Positions 9,769 through 19,499 are shown, counted from the stretch's first letter. The stretch is DNA of 64,000 nucleotides from Vibrio hannami (GCF_029589055.1 NZ_JARQZP010000006.1:186001-250000), one strand, 5' to 3'. Notes: generated by a model from the sequence alone, not told the origin. Made by a program: numbers and translations.

Positions 9769-12012
9769 GTGCACAAATTCATGTTCGTTATTGCTCTGCT
9801 CTGGAGTAGCCTGGCTCAGGCAACAACCTCCGAAGTTCTTGTGATGCAGTCCTCCCAGCTCACGTATGTTGTCATTAGCATACTGTTTTTACTCGTGATT
9901 ATTTTGTCACTGCTTTACTACATGCAAAAGCTGAAAGCGAGTGAAAAGCGCGCTAAGCAAAGTCAGTTACTCTTAGAGTCTATCTTCGATCAAAGTCACC
10001 AGTACATCGGCATTCTTGATGAGCATGGAAGGCTGATTTCCTGTAACAACAAGCTACATAATTTACTATTTGGGCAGGGATTAAATCTGGATAAACCGAT
10101 TTGGCACCACAAAGGGTGGGAGGAAGAGAGCCGAACTAAGATGCTTGGCTACTTTGAAAATCGGAGTAACGATTTATCTATTCGCCTGGATGTGGAGGTG
10201 CTTTGTCAGGAGACTGGAAGTCGTCTGCTTGATATCGTGATTAATCCGCTTCCCTCTTTAGAGAAAGAAGAAAATCAATTTCTGTTTGAAGGGACAGACA
10301 TTACCTCTGAAAAGTTAACAGAGCAGAAACTGGTTGAGCGTGAGTCTAAGATGCGGGTCTATTATGAGCAGCAACCAGTCATGATGCTGACGCTGGATGA
10401 ACGTAACCGAGTTCAGGCTGCAAACCGCTTTACCAGTGAGTTGTTGGGTTACGAAGAGATGGCGATACTCGGACACCATCTTACTGACTTTTATATTGAT
10501 GAAAGCTCTTTACCGGCTAGAAAGATGCTTTTACAGCCACAACGGGCAATGAAAGACGTATGGCGTAGGGAACTACGCTACAGGCATCAAAGTGGACGCA
10601 CTTTATGGATTCGGGAGAACATTCGCCCACTCGATGATACCGGGCAGTTGTTGATTGTTGGTGAGGACATCACAGAAATTCATTCATTGACCGAGCAGCT
10701 CGAATACCAGGCTCGGTATGATGTACTTACGGAAGCCTTTAATAGGAACCATTTTGAAGCAGAACTTGGGGATGCTCTTAAAGAGGTACACAATCAACTC
10801 AGAACCCATGCGATGCTTTACATCGATCTCGATCAACTGAAGGTTCTTAATGATACCGCTGGGCATGAAGCCGGAGATTCTGCTATCAAGTTTGCAGCGT
10901 CGATTATTGAGTCTGTCCTGCCTTATAAAGCGATTCTGGCCAGAATGGGTGGTGATGAGTTTGCGGTACTTCTGCGAGACTGTACTGAGCTTGATGCTAA
11001 GAAAATTGCAAAAAACATCATCAACTCTCTCGCTTCAAATCCATTTACATGGGATGAAATTGTTCTGAGCCTTACCTGCTCATTGGGCATTCGATTGATT
11101 GATGACACTGCGACCTCGACTCAGATGGTTCACGCTCAGGCAGATACGGCTTGCCATGCAGCAAAAGAGGAAGGGCGTAACCGATATCACCTTTATCATG
11201 TTGACGATGAGGACTTACAGCGTCGTCAGCTCGAAATGGAAAGCGTTAACCTTGTTCATGATGCCTTGGCCAAGGATAGGGTTGAACTGTTTGCACAAAG
11301 AATCCTGAGTTTGGATGAGGAGCAAGAGAAAAACTATATTGGTTTCGAGATCCTAGTACGTATCCGGGATATCAACGGTGACTTTATCTCTCCGGGAATC
11401 TTTATGCCGGCTTCTGAAAAATACAATGTTGCACACCTAATCGATAAAGCGGTGGTAACGAAGGCGTTGGCCTGGCTTGAGTCGCACCCGGAAGTTGTTA
11501 CTCATTTGGGTACATGTGCCATTAACCTTTCGGGGCAGTCTTTTGGTAATACCGAGTTTATTAACTTTTTGGTTGATGCTATTGAGCATAGTGCTGTTCC
11601 GGGAAGTAAGCTGGCGATAGAAATTACTGAAACAGCCGCAATGGGAAATGTTGACCAGGCCATTAAACATTTTTCAAAGATTAAGCGGTGCGGGTGCAGA
11701 ATAGCGCTGGATGATTTTGGCTCTGGTCTATCATCATTTGGTTATTTGAAAAAACTACCGGTTGATACTGTGAAAATTGACGGCTTATTTGTTCGGGACA
11801 TGGATCGAAACGAGACCGACTACATTATGGTGCGGTCAATAAATGATCTTGCAAAACAAATGGGCAAAAAGACAGTGGCTGAGTTTGTTGAAAACGAAGA
11901 GATACTCGAAAACCTTATAGAGCTGGGAGTAGACTTTGCTCAAGGGTATGTTATCGCCCGCCCTAAACCATTGGATGAACTCGTCAGTGAGTTACTGCCC
12001 GAGTTGCGTTAG
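9769..12012 (+). CDS. Membrane-linked PAS-PAS-GGDEF-EAL c-di-GMP enzyme
   Basis: Predicted cyclic-di-GMP turnover protein, about 747 residues. A signal-like segment (to about residue 18) and a membrane helix (about 27-51) precede two PAS-like domains (about 70-190 and 200-310), a GGDEF domain (GGDEF at about residue 394) and an EAL domain. The EAL signature reads EILVR at about 527. The metal and catalytic residues are present (INLSG, EITET, DDFGSG, VKIDG, AEFVE, AQGY), so phosphodiesterase activity is likely. The RxxD inhibitory site before GGDEF is missing. Start is uncertain: TTG 9760 and 9763 sit too close to the AAGGA box, GTG 9769 fits best, ATG 9781 is possible. Confidence 0.88.
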   Translation: MHKFMFVIALLWSSLAQATTSEVLVMQSSQLTYVVISILFLLVIILSLLYYMQKLKASEKRAKQSQLLLESIFDQSHQYIGILDEHGRLISCNNKLHNLLFGQGLNLDKPIWHHKGWEEESRTKMLGYFENRSNDLSIRLDVEVLCQETGSRLLDIVINPLPSLEKEENQFLFEGTDITSEKLTEQKLVERESKMRVYYEQQPVMMLTLDERNRVQAANRFTSELLGYEEMAILGHHLTDFYIDESSLPARKMLLQPQRAMKDVWRRELRYRHQSGRTLWIRENIRPLDDTGQLLIVGEDITEIHSLTEQLEYQARYDVLTEAFNRNHFEAELGDALKEVHNQLRTHAMLYIDLDQLKVLNDTAGHEAGDSAIKFAASIIESVLPYKAILARMGGDEFAVLLRDCTELDAKKIAKNIINSLASNPFTWDEIVLSLTCSLGIRLIDDTATSTQMVHAQADTACHAAKEEGRNRYHLYHVDDEDLQRRQLEMESVNLVHDALAKDRVELFAQRILSLDEEQEKNYIGFEILVRIRDINGDFISPGIFMPASEKYNVAHLIDKAVVTKALAWLESHPEVVTHLGTCAINLSGQSFGNTEFINFLVDAIEHSAVPGSKLAIEITETAAMGNVDQAIKHFSKIKRCGCRIALDDFGSGLSSFGYLKKLPVDTVKIDGLFVRDMDRNETDYIMVRSINDLAKQMGKKTVAEFVENEEILENLIELGVDFAQGYVIARPKPLDELVSELLPELR

Positions 12013-12050
12013 AATACGCCGCGCTTAGCACCAGAGTTTCGGAGAATACC

Positions 12051-12830
12051 TTGCAACTACAACTAATATGTGAAGACCCAGCTAAATTGTCAGTACTGGA
12101 AAAAATAGCTTCTGAGTGGCAGTTGACGCACGATGATAGCAGTGAGTTTGCATTGGTGTTAACGGACGAAAGACTTGAGTTGCGTAAGCTTGATGAACCT
12201 AAACTGGGTGCTATTTATGTTGATCTTGTTGGTGGCGCTGTTGGTCATAGGCGGAAGTTTGGTGGTGGAAAAGGTCAGGCGATTGCGAAAGCCGCTGGTT
12301 TGAACAAAGGTGCAACGCCAACAGTACTCGATGGTACTGCTGGTTTGGGGCGAGATGCTTTCGTTCTGGCTTCATTAGGCTGCAAAGTTAAGATGGTTGA
12401 AAGAAATCCGGTTGTTGCGGCGCTATTAAGTGACGGACTGGAGAGAGCCAAGCAAGACCCGGAGATCGGAGCGTGGGTATCAGAAAGAATGTCGATGGTA
12501 CATGCCTCTAGTCATGATGCTCTGGATGAGCTAGCAAATGATCCTGACTTCGAACAGCCAGATGTTGTTTATCTGGATCCAATGTATCCACATCCGGAAA
12601 ACAAAAAGAAAAGTGCGCTAGTTAAAAAAGAGATGCGGGTATTTCAGTCACTTGTTGGTGCCGATGAAGATGCCGACTCCCTTTTAGCCCCGGCGATTAA
12701 GCTTGCAGGAAAACGTGTTGTCGTGAAAAGACCAAACTACGCTAGCTGGCTGGCAAATGAAAAGCCGACCATGGCTATAGAAACCAAAAAAAATCGTTTT
12801 GACGTTTATGTACTGGCTTCAATGAGTTAG
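12051..12830 (+). CDS. rsmJ: 16S rRNA (guanine1516-N2)-methyltransferase RsmJ
   Basis: SAM-dependent methyltransferase that modifies G1516 of 16S rRNA; 259 residues (E. coli 250). The SAM site is [16 protein letters not shown], with the substrate-side motif YLDPMYPH and the family block [17 protein letters not shown]. It starts at TTG 12051 with GGAGAA 5 bases upstream; no ATG in this frame would keep the conserved N terminus. It follows the GGDEF-EAL gene after 38 bases, so the two may be co-transcribed. Confidence 0.95.
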   Translation: MQLQLICEDPAKLSVLEKIASEWQLTHDDSSEFALVLTDERLELRKLDEPKLGAIYVDLVGGAVGHRRKFGGGKGQAIAKAAGLNKGATPTVLDGTAGLGRDAFVLASLGCKVKMVERNPVVAALLSDGLERAKQDPEIGAWVSERMSMVHASSHDALDELANDPDFEQPDVVYLDPMYPHPENKKKSALVKKEMRVFQSLVGADEDADSLLAPAIKLAGKRVVVKRPNYASWLANEKPTMAIETKKNRFDVYVLASMS

Positions 12831-12863
12831 ATCTTAAGTTAAACAATCGCTCAAAAATTCTCC

Positions 12864-12916
12864 TTGTATTCGTCCCTCTAAAACGTTATACCTAACAAAG
12901 AATCATTATCATTACA
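12864..12916 (+). promoter_or_regulatory. Promoter with overlapping Fur-box-like operator
   Basis: A -35 TTGTAT (12864-12869), 17-base spacer and -10 TATACC (12887-12892) are followed at 12898-12916 by AATCATTATC plus ATTAC. This contains an exact 10-base match to one half of the Fur consensus, and two adjacent NATWAT-type hexamers on the other strand. The position over the start site fits iron-dependent repression of the following gene. Motif reading only. Confidence 0.5.
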
Positions 12917-12935
12917 CTTTGCTGGGAGCGGTAAA

Positions 12936-13334
12936 ATGGCGAAGCGATTGTGCAAATTAAGACGGCATGACATTACAGAAAGTTTTGGTGAGATAACCAG
13001 ATTGGTTTCTCAGCCTCAATATTTATGTGGGTCTTGTGCACGCTCTTCCATCGAAAAATCCTCTCTTTGTAAACCTCTTGCTATTTCACATGAGAAAACA
13101 GAAAAAGTTGATTTTAAGCCTCGGGAAGATAAAGCAGCGCTCCCTAAAAATGCGCTGAAAAAGGCTAAAAAAGAGGCAAAGAAGCAGAAAAAATATCAGA
13201 AAAAGCTAGAAAAAGTGCTTAAAAAGCAAAAGAAGATGGTTAAAAAGCATCAAAGGATAGAGAAAGAGATGGCTCATATTGATCTGGCACTGCTCAATTC
13301 TAATGATTCGCCATCCAATCAGGCTATTCACTAA
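12936..13334 (+). CDS. Lys-rich small protein with CxxC, unknown function
   Basis: A 132-residue protein I do not recognise. The N-terminal third has cysteines (C6, CGSC around residues 32-35, C47) that could bind metal. Residues 70-112 are an extremely Lys-rich helix (repeated KKxKK), probably a charged coiled coil or nucleic-acid/polyphosphate-binding arm. No signal peptide. GGGAGCGGTAAA precedes ATG 12936. A promoter with a Fur-box-like site lies just upstream and the ferritin gene is 0.7 kb away, so an iron-linked role is a reasonable guess. Confidence 0.7.
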   Translation: MAKRLCKLRRHDITESFGEITRLVSQPQYLCGSCARSSIEKSSLCKPLAISHEKTEKVDFKPREDKAALPKNALKKAKKEAKKQKKYQKKLEKVLKKQKKMVKKHQRIEKEMAHIDLALLNSNDSPSNQAIH

Positions 13335-13382
13335 CAAATTAGGTCGCAAACGCGACCTGATTTGTTTTGAGTTAATCGATCA

Positions 13383-13811
13383 TTATTCGTCATGTAGTGG
13401 AACGACCAACATATCAACTGGTACGCTGTTAAGTAGTTGCTTGGTTGAAGACAAGAGCACACTCCAGAAGTCCTGATGATGCCCGCAAATAACCAAATCG
13501 ACATCTCTTTGCTTAATTGCATCTTTTAATTCGTAACCTAAATCGCCACTTCCGACTAAAGTATGCTTAATTGGATAATTAGCATGATCAGCCAGGTTGT
13601 TTAGCTGAGTCATTGAAGCTTCCATTGCGTGGTTCTGAGTCTCTGCCAGATTGATATCAATTAAGCCGGTATAGATTTCTGCGTAGTTCACGTCGATATG
13701 TATAAAAGATATTTCGGCATCAAGCGGCTTAGCCAGAGCCACAGCTTTATCGATAAGAACTTTGCTTTCGTCGGTAAGATCTATTGCAACAAGTATATGT
13801 TTGTAACTCAT
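13383..13811 (-). CDS. uspA: Universal stress protein A
   Basis: Cytosolic UspA-family stress protein, 142 residues (E. coli UspA 144). It begins MSYKHILVAIDLTDES and has VICGHHQDF and the C-terminal VPVDMLVVPL strand. ATG 13811 has GGAGAT 7 bases upstream. It is divergent from the ftnA-uspB pair, an arrangement also found in V. cholerae. It belongs to the UspA rather than the ATP-binding UspFG type, judging from the lack of a full GxxGxnG(S/T) motif. Confidence 0.93.
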   Translation of the reverse strand: MSYKHILVAIDLTDESKVLIDKAVALAKPLDAEISFIHIDVNYAEIYTGLIDINLAETQNHAMEASMTQLNNLADHANYPIKHTLVGSGDLGYELKDAIKQRDVDLVICGHHQDFWSVLLSSTKQLLNSVPVDMLVVPLHDE

Positions 13812-14011
13812 AGTGCCATCTCCATTAAATCCCAAATACACCTTTAACTCTCTAATACAAATAAAGATTAGCACCTAATCCAGATATTTTTTGTCGTTAT
13901 GATCTCATTCAGGTTTAGAGGCTACAAAATGGGACAAATATCAAGGTGACTTCGTGCTATAGTGGGATAAGACTAAGAATGCCTTAAAAAGGACGTTAAA
14001 AAGGAGAAAAT

Positions 14012-14542
14012 ATGTTGTCTCAAGCTATGGTCGATCAATTAAATGAGCAAATTAACCTAGAATTTTTCTCATCCAATCTATACTTACAAATGAGTGCTTG
14101 GTGTGAAGATCAAGGATTCGAAGGGGCAGCAGAGTTTTTAAGAGCTCATGCGACAGAGGAAATGGAGCATATGCAGCGTCTGTTTACCTATGTCAGCGAG
14201 ACAGGAGCTATGCCTGTATTAGGCGCAATTGAAGCTCCACGTTTCGACTTCGAAAGCCTTGGTGAAGTGTTCCGCGAGACCTATGAGCATGAAAAGATGA
14301 TTACTGAAAAAATCAATAAACTTGCTCATGCTGCGTTTACTAACCAGGATTACTCAACGTTCAATTTCTTACAGTGGTACGTTGCAGAACAGCACGAGGA
14401 AGAGAAATTGTTTAAAGGGATATTAGATAAGCTGGAACTTGTCGGCGAAGATGGTAAAGCGCTGTTCTTTATCGATAAGGACTTAGCAGTGATGGCAAAA
14501 GAAGGTTCGTCTTCTATTATGGATGCAGCTTCAGCTGAGTAA
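14012..14542 (+). CDS. ftnA: Non-heme ferritin
   Basis: Iron-storage ferritin forming a 24-subunit shell with ferroxidase activity; 176 residues. The ferroxidase ligands are visible: E17 (NLEFF), E49/E50 with H53 (ATEEMEH), E94 (YEHEK) and the HEEE cluster near residue 128. AAGGAGAAA lies just before ATG 14012. It is followed by uspB and divergent from uspA. Iron control of this gene is likely, but I see no convincing Fur box directly upstream. Confidence 0.96.
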   Translation: MLSQAMVDQLNEQINLEFFSSNLYLQMSAWCEDQGFEGAAEFLRAHATEEMEHMQRLFTYVSETGAMPVLGAIEAPRFDFESLGEVFRETYEHEKMITEKINKLAHAAFTNQDYSTFNFLQWYVAEQHEEEKLFKGILDKLELVGEDGKALFFIDKDLAVMAKEGSSSIMDAASAE

Positions 14543-14550
14543 CTCAGTGT

Positions 14551-14583
14551 AAAGGAAAGATACCGCGATCGTCTTTTCCTTTG
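14551..14583 (+). terminator. Possible terminator between ftnA and uspB
   Basis: Arms 14551-14560 and 14572-14582 pair with one bulge around a CG-rich centre. The tail is short in T. It could partly separate ftnA from uspB transcription. Confidence 0.4.
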
Positions 14584-14611
14584 GCATCCTAGAAGATGTA
14601 GGGAGGAAAAG

Positions 14612-14935
14612 ATGATCAATGGAGATACAGTTCTTTTTGCATTGATGGTTGTTCTGTGTGTCAACCTGGCTCGTTATTTAAGTGCACTGCGCTCACTCAT
14701 TTATGTTATGCGGGAAGCTCACCCGCTGCTTTATCAGCAAGTTGATGGTGGAGGATTCTTTACCGGGCACGGAAACATGACCAAACAGGTTCGTTTGTTC
14801 TCTTATATCAGAGACAAAGAGTATCTACATCACCACGATCCAGTATTTTTGAGAAAGTGTGAGAAGGTAAGAGAGCTGTTTATTCTGTTTGTTTCCCTGT
14901 TAGGGGTGACGCTGTTAGCATCTATACTGTTGTAG
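14612..14935 (+). CDS. uspB: Universal stress protein B
   Basis: Small inner-membrane protein linked in E. coli to stationary-phase ethanol tolerance; 107 residues. Membrane helices lie at both ends (about residues 5-24 and 86-106). The conserved middle block [14 protein letters not shown] is here [19 protein letters not shown], followed by [20 protein letters not shown] precedes ATG 14612. A very strong terminator follows. Confidence 0.93.
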   Translation: MINGDTVLFALMVVLCVNLARYLSALRSLIYVMREAHPLLYQQVDGGGFFTGHGNMTKQVRLFSYIRDKEYLHHHDPVFLRKCEKVRELFILFVSLLGVTLLASILL

Positions 14936-14996
14936 TATTCGTCTGCTGCTGATTGGCATCGGCGTGCAGAGGCGCTAAAATACTCATTCTTTATGT

Positions 14997-15030
14997 AAGG
15001 ATGTACGATTTTCGTACATCCTTTTTATTT
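14997..15030 (+). terminator. Strong terminator after uspB
   Basis: A perfect 12-bp stem (14997-15008 with 15012-15023), three-T loop and T-rich tail. Confidence 0.93.
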
Positions 15031-15043
15031 GGACTGGATGGGT

Positions 15044-16231
15044 ATGAGTAAAAAAGTCGACGTTGTTATTATTGGTGCTGGTGCCGCAGGTTTGATGTGT
15101 GCCATTGAAGCAGGTAAGCGTGGACGAAAAGTGCTTGTACTCGACCATGCCAAAAAGCCTGGCCGAAAGATCCTTATTTCTGGTGGCGGCAAGTGTAACT
15201 TCACCAACTACGACGTGAGTGCTTCCAACTATCTATGCCAGAATCCTCACTTTGTTAAATCAGCACTGTCTCAATATACCAACTGGGACTTTATTGCTCT
15301 AGTTTCAAAATATGGCATCGAGTTTGAAGAGCGGGATCATGGTCAGCTGTTCTGTCTCGATTCAGCGAAAGAAATTGTTTCAATGCTTCTTCAGGAGTGC
15401 AATGGACTAGATGTTGAGTTCCAGTATCAGGTGGACGCACACTCAATCGAGAAAAAAGACACGGGCTTTCAGTTGCATGCCAATACAGAATTGGTTGAGT
15501 GTGATTCTTTAGTCATCGCAACTGGTGGTTTATCTATGCCTAAACTTGGGGCAACACCTTTTGGTTATAAAGTCGCAGAACAATTTGGGCTAACGATGGT
15601 TCCTACAACGGCTGGCTTAGTGCCTTTCACATTACACAAAGAAGACAAAGAGCTGCTTTCAGAGCTTTCCGGCATCGCTATTCCATCCGAGATAACAGCG
15701 GAAGATGGCACAAGCTTTAAAGAAGCCCTACTGTTTACGCATAGAGGGCTGTCAGGGCCAGCGGTGTTGCAGATCTCTTCATACTGGAAAGTAGGGCAAA
15801 AGGTAACTATTAACCTGATCCCGGAAACGGATGTAGAGGAGCTTCTTTCCCGCTCAGTAGAGAAGCATCCAAATCAAAGCCTCAAAAATACACTTGCTAA
15901 GGTGCTGCCTAAGCGACTTGTCGAACAGCTTATCGATAGAAAAGATCTAAGCGACAAACCACTTAAGCAGTTTAACCAGAAAGAGTTGAGTGCAATTACT
16001 CACTTGCTAGAGAACTGGGAAATTAAACCAAACGGCACTGAGGGGTACCGAACTGCAGAGGTAACTCTGGGAGGCGTTAACACCGATCATATCTCTTCCA
16101 AAACGATGGAAGTTAAAACCATCCCCGGACTCTTCTTTATCGGTGAGGTGCTCGACGTAAGCGGTCACCTCGGTGGGTTCAATTTCCAGTGGTGCTGGAG
16201 TAGCGGTTTTGTTGCTGGTCAGTGGGCGTAG
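15044..16231 (+). CDS. YhiN/HI0933-family FAD-dependent oxidoreductase
   Basis: Putative flavoprotein of the HI0933 (YhiN) family, 395 residues, biochemical role unsettled. The dinucleotide-binding motif GAGAAG is at the N terminus, followed by KPGRKILISGGGKCNFTN. The central LFTHRGLSGPAVLQIS and the C-terminal FIGEVLDVSGHLGGFNFQW are family signatures. Starts at TTG 15029, ATG 15038 and ATG 15044 are all possible; 15044 (MSKKVD) gives the family-like length. The last 53 bases overlap, on the opposite strand, the end of the first exported-family gene. Confidence 0.88.
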   Translation: MSKKVDVVIIGAGAAGLMCAIEAGKRGRKVLVLDHAKKPGRKILISGGGKCNFTNYDVSASNYLCQNPHFVKSALSQYTNWDFIALVSKYGIEFEERDHGQLFCLDSAKEIVSMLLQECNGLDVEFQYQVDAHSIEKKDTGFQLHANTELVECDSLVIATGGLSMPKLGATPFGYKVAEQFGLTMVPTTAGLVPFTLHKEDKELLSELSGIAIPSEITAEDGTSFKEALLFTHRGLSGPAVLQISSYWKVGQKVTINLIPETDVEELLSRSVEKHPNQSLKNTLAKVLPKRLVEQLIDRKDLSDKPLKQFNQKELSAITHLLENWEIKPNGTEGYRTAEVTLGGVNTDHISSKTMEVKTIPGLFFIGEVLDVSGHLGGFNFQWCWSSGFVAGQWA

Positions 16232-17177
16232 CCTTTAGCTCTGCTGGCAAGTCTGGATGGTTATCAAACCATTCGTCCTTAGTTATGTAAGGTTTTCCTC
16301 CTGAGTTAAAGTATGGACTGCTCTTATCTACAATTGATAAATCGTCCGGAGATACGGTTACCATATATATCCAGGTTGGTTCGGGTGTCAGGTATTGAAA
16401 ACGGCTGCCGCCAGCTCCAGGCAGATAGTTTGCGTTCGCAAATGAGCCTTTTGATACTGTTGATGTGGTTGTAGGGTAGTAGTCACCACCGATACTCATT
16501 AACACCTTGGCTTGCTCTGTATCATTAACCTGATATTTGTCGTCTTGTATTAACCAGGCTTTCATTCTGATCAGTACAGCTCTTACATTTTCTCCATGCA
16601 TGTACAATACTTTTGTTCCACCATGAATCGGATAACGATTGTCGCTCAGAGGATACGATACAATTTTGTTTTCTAGAGGGCGATTAATTGCCGGGGAGAT
16701 AAAATAACCGATGTTATTGTCGGTATAGTTTGCCCAACGAATCTCTTCACCAAATGATGTAATATTTTCCCACTTGGCATTTTGGGTATCTTCATCTGCT
16801 TTGCGTGCTCTCAATACCCAGATATCCGTTGGGCCTACTGCAACACGAACATTGCGAGCTGTATTATCTTCTCCCTCAAAAACAGAAAACCATGCAGTTA
16901 TAGCGTTCCAATAGTTGCTTGTTGTAATTGATTTATCAATGACTGAGTCTGACCACCAGGAAGGTGCAGCGTCCCCACGTGGTACACCTTGCATGATAAC
17001 GGCACGATATGCCCAGGCAGGAACTGTGGGAGCGTTATATAAAGGAGCATCATTCCACTGTGCCATAGAATTATAGGCATCTGTAGCATAGTTTGTGCTT
17101 TGGTTAACGGGGGATGGTTCGTTTGCGTAAGCAGATAAAGCTAAAAGACTTAAAGAGATAGCTAAAGTGTGTTTCAT
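16179..17177 (-). CDS. Exported protein of tandem family, copy 1 (unknown function)
   Basis: Exported protein of about 332 residues with no family I recognise. MKHTLAISLSLLALSAYA is a Sec signal peptide with cleavage after AYA. Conserved blocks shared with the other two copies are QGVPRGDA, WNAITAW, ARNVRVAVG, YPIHGGT and LPGAGGSRFQYLT, the last near residue 262. I take ATG 17177; ATG 17198 is also in frame with a poor ribosome site. Its C terminus differs from the copies: after NHPDL it reads about 22 extra residues, the last 16 encoded opposite the end of the YhiN gene. Secretion is clear, activity is not. Confidence 0.8.
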   Translation of the reverse strand: MKHTLAISLSLLALSAYANEPSPVNQSTNYATDAYNSMAQWNDAPLYNAPTVPAWAYRAVIMQGVPRGDAAPSWWSDSVIDKSITTSNYWNAITAWFSVFEGEDNTARNVRVAVGPTDIWVLRARKADEDTQNAKWENITSFGEEIRWANYTDNNIGYFISPAINRPLENKIVSYPLSDNRYPIHGGTKVLYMHGENVRAVLIRMKAWLIQDDKYQVNDTEQAKVLMSIGGDYYPTTTSTVSKGSFANANYLPGAGGSRFQYLTPEPTWIYMVTVSPDDLSIVDKSSPYFNSGGKPYITKDEWFDNHPDLPAELKATPTDQQQNRYSSTTGN

Positions 17178-18353
17178 AGAGTTTGAAAACCTAAACATAT
17201 GTGGAGGTTTTCAAATTCTAAGTTAGTTAACTATCTCTGTATGTCATAGAAATTTCACGAGCAGGCAAACGTTTGCTTTGGCCTAGTGTCAATTAATCAA
17301 CAGGTTAGGGTGGTTGTTCAACCACTCCTCTTTGGTTAAGTAAGTTTTACCGCCAGACTTATAGTACTCACTGCTCTTATCTACAATTGATAAATCGTCC
17401 GGAGATACGGTTACCATATATATCCAGGTTGGTTCGGTTGTCAGGTATTGAAAACGGCTGCCACCAGCTCCCGGCAGATAGTTGGCGTTCGCAAATGAGC
17501 CTTTTGATACTGTTGAGTTGGTTGTAGGGTAGTAGTCACCACCGATACTCATTAGCACCTTTGCTTGCTCTGTATCATCAATCTGATATTTGTCGTCTGG
17601 TATTAACCAAGCTTTCATTCTGATCAGTATAGCTCTTATATTTTTTCCATGTACGTACAACATTTTTGTACCACCATGAATCGGATAACGATTGTCGCTT
17701 AAAGGATACGATACAGTTTTGTTTTCTAGAGGGCGATTAATTGCTGGGGAGATAAAAGAGCCAATATTATTGTCGGTATAGCTTGCCCAACGAATCTCTT
17801 CACCAAACGATGTAATATTTTCCTATATGGCATCTCTGGTATCGTCATCTGCTTTACTTGCTCTTAGTATCCAGATATCTGTTGGACCAACAGCAACACG
17901 AACATTGCGAGCTGTATTATCTTCACCTTCAAAAACTGAAAACCATGCAGTTATAGCATTCCAAGAGTTGCTTGTTGTAATTGATTTATCGATGATTGAG
18001 TCTGACCACCAGGATGGTGCGGCATCTCCTCGTGGTATGCCCTGCACGATAACGGCACGATATGCCCAAGAAGGAACTGTTGGAGCGTTATATAAAGGAG
18101 CATCGTTCCACAAAGCCATAGAGTTATAGGCATCTGTAGCATAGTTTGTGCTCTGGTTAACGGGGGATGGTTCGTTTGCGTAAGCAGATAAAGCTAAAAG
18201 ACTTAAAGAGATAGCTAAAGTGTGTTTCATAGAGTTTGAAAACCTAAACATATGTGGAGGTTTACAAATTCTAAATTAGTTAACTACCTCTAAATGTCAT
18301 AGAAACTTCACGAGCAGGAAAACGTTCGCTATTGGGCTGATTTAAGGCTGTTG
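16230..18353. repeat. Tandem duplication containing copies 1 and 2 and their upstream regions
   Basis: The coding parts of copies 1 and 2 are nearly identical, and so are their upstream segments (17178-17288 and 18231-18353). These share the run from TTTGAAAACC through CACGAGCAGG with only scattered differences. The repeated unit is about 1.05 kb, gene plus leader. Copy 3 is a more distant relative. Confidence 0.8.
17289..18230 (-). pseudogene. Exported protein of tandem family, copy 2, interrupted by an in-frame stop
   Basis: Full-length relative of copy 1 (same signal peptide) with one in-frame TAG at 17823-17825. Where copy 1 has a Trp codon in AKWENIT, this copy reads I-stop-ENIT. The frame is intact on both sides, so one point change (TGG to TAG) explains the break. 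Ending at the stop, the product would be about 135 residues; a restart at an internal Met is possible. The gene is a mosaic: most of it matches copy 1, but the last ~85 bases (17289 to about 17375), encoding KSSEYYKSGGKTYLTK and NHPNLLIN, match copy 3. Confidence 0.85.
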
Positions 18354-19289
18354 TCAATTAATCAACAGGTTAGGGTGGTTGTTTAACCACTCATCTTTAG
18401 TTAAATAAGTTCTGCCGCCAGACTTATAGTACTCACTGCTTTTGTCCACATTGGACAAATCGTCGGCTGCTACGGTAGCCATATAGAACCAGGATGGCTC
18501 CGTCGTCAGGTACTTAAAGCGGCTGCCACCGGCTCCTGGCAGGTAGTTTGCGTTTGCAAACGAGCCTTTTCTTACTGACGTTTCAACCGATGGATAGTAG
18601 TCAGCTCCCACACTCATAAGCACTTTTGCTTTATTTACATCACTTGTCAGGCTCTTGTTATCAGGTTCCAGCCATGCCTTGACCCTGATAAAAGAAGCAA
18701 GCACATCTTTACCATTCATGGCGATGTTGTGAGTTCCACCATGGATTGGAAAGCGCTGATTACTTAAAGAGTAACTGACAAACTCTTTATCTGAAGATCT
18801 GTTTTGAGCGTTTGACTCAAGCTGAATCATATTATTTGCAAAGTATGCTGCCCAACTGATGTTTGCACCTGAAGGAGTGATATTTTCCCACTTAGCGTGC
18901 CTCACACTTTTTCCTCGTAATACCCATATATCCATATCACCCAGAGCGACACGAACATTGCGAGCTTTGTTCTTACTGGCTTCAAAAATGGTTACCCAGC
19001 CGGTGATAGCATTCCATGGCTCGCTGGAAGTAAGAGATTTGTTGACGATATCTTCAGACCAAAATTCTGGTGTCGCGTCACCTCTGGGAACTCCCTGTAT
19101 TACAACGCCTTTTTTTGACCAGTCGGAAGTCTTCGGGGCTTTATATAGATTGGCTTCATTTTTTGCAGACATATTCTGATAGACATTTTCCGCAAAAAAA
19201 TGGCTTTGATTTATTGCCTTAAGAATAGGTTTGGAAGAGCAGGCTATTAGGACAAATAGGCTTAGAGACAAAATTAAATAACGACGCAT
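18354..19289 (-). CDS. Lipoprotein of tandem family, copy 3 (unknown function)
   Basis: About 311 residues. It begins MRRYLILSLSLFVLIACSS: the LIAC lipobox predicts lipid attachment at Cys17, whereas copies 1 and 2 have a type I signal peptide. The body shares QGVPRGDATP, WNAITGW, ARNVRVALG, PIHGGT, YLPGAGGSRFKYLTTEPSW and DDLSNVDKSS with its neighbours, but is clearly more diverged. ATG 19289 is chosen because it starts the signal; the frame is open to 19346 but adds no plausible leader. It is first in transcription order of the array. Function unknown. Confidence 0.8.
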   Translation of the reverse strand: MRRYLILSLSLFVLIACSSKPILKAINQSHFFAENVYQNMSAKNEANLYKAPKTSDWSKKGVVIQGVPRGDATPEFWSEDIVNKSLTSSEPWNAITGWVTIFEASKNKARNVRVALGDMDIWVLRGKSVRHAKWENITPSGANISWAAYFANNMIQLESNAQNRSSDKEFVSYSLSNQRFPIHGGTHNIAMNGKDVLASFIRVKAWLEPDNKSLTSDVNKAKVLMSVGADYYPSVETSVRKGSFANANYLPGAGGSRFKYLTTEPSWFYMATVAADDLSNVDKSSEYYKSGGRTYLTKDEWLNNHPNLLIN

Positions 19290-19499
19290 GAGTAATTCAG
19301 GTTGGTATTGAATCAGAAAACTGTATCTAAACCAGGTAATTAGCATGTCAGAGTTTTTTGGGTTCTTAGTTATTTTTTTTCAGTCTTGTGACAGGGAAGC
19401 TTGTAGCGAGTTCGTTGCTGCTAATTGAACAAAAATTAGCCGTCGACTTATGGCGTTTTGAACTATATTTTATAGGGAAGTTGAATAGAGGCTGAGCTG

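Noticed and set aside
14012..14542. Bacterioferritin or Dps instead of ferritin
   Set aside because: Length and ligand pattern fit FtnA; no heme-ligand Met context and no Dps-type N terminus.
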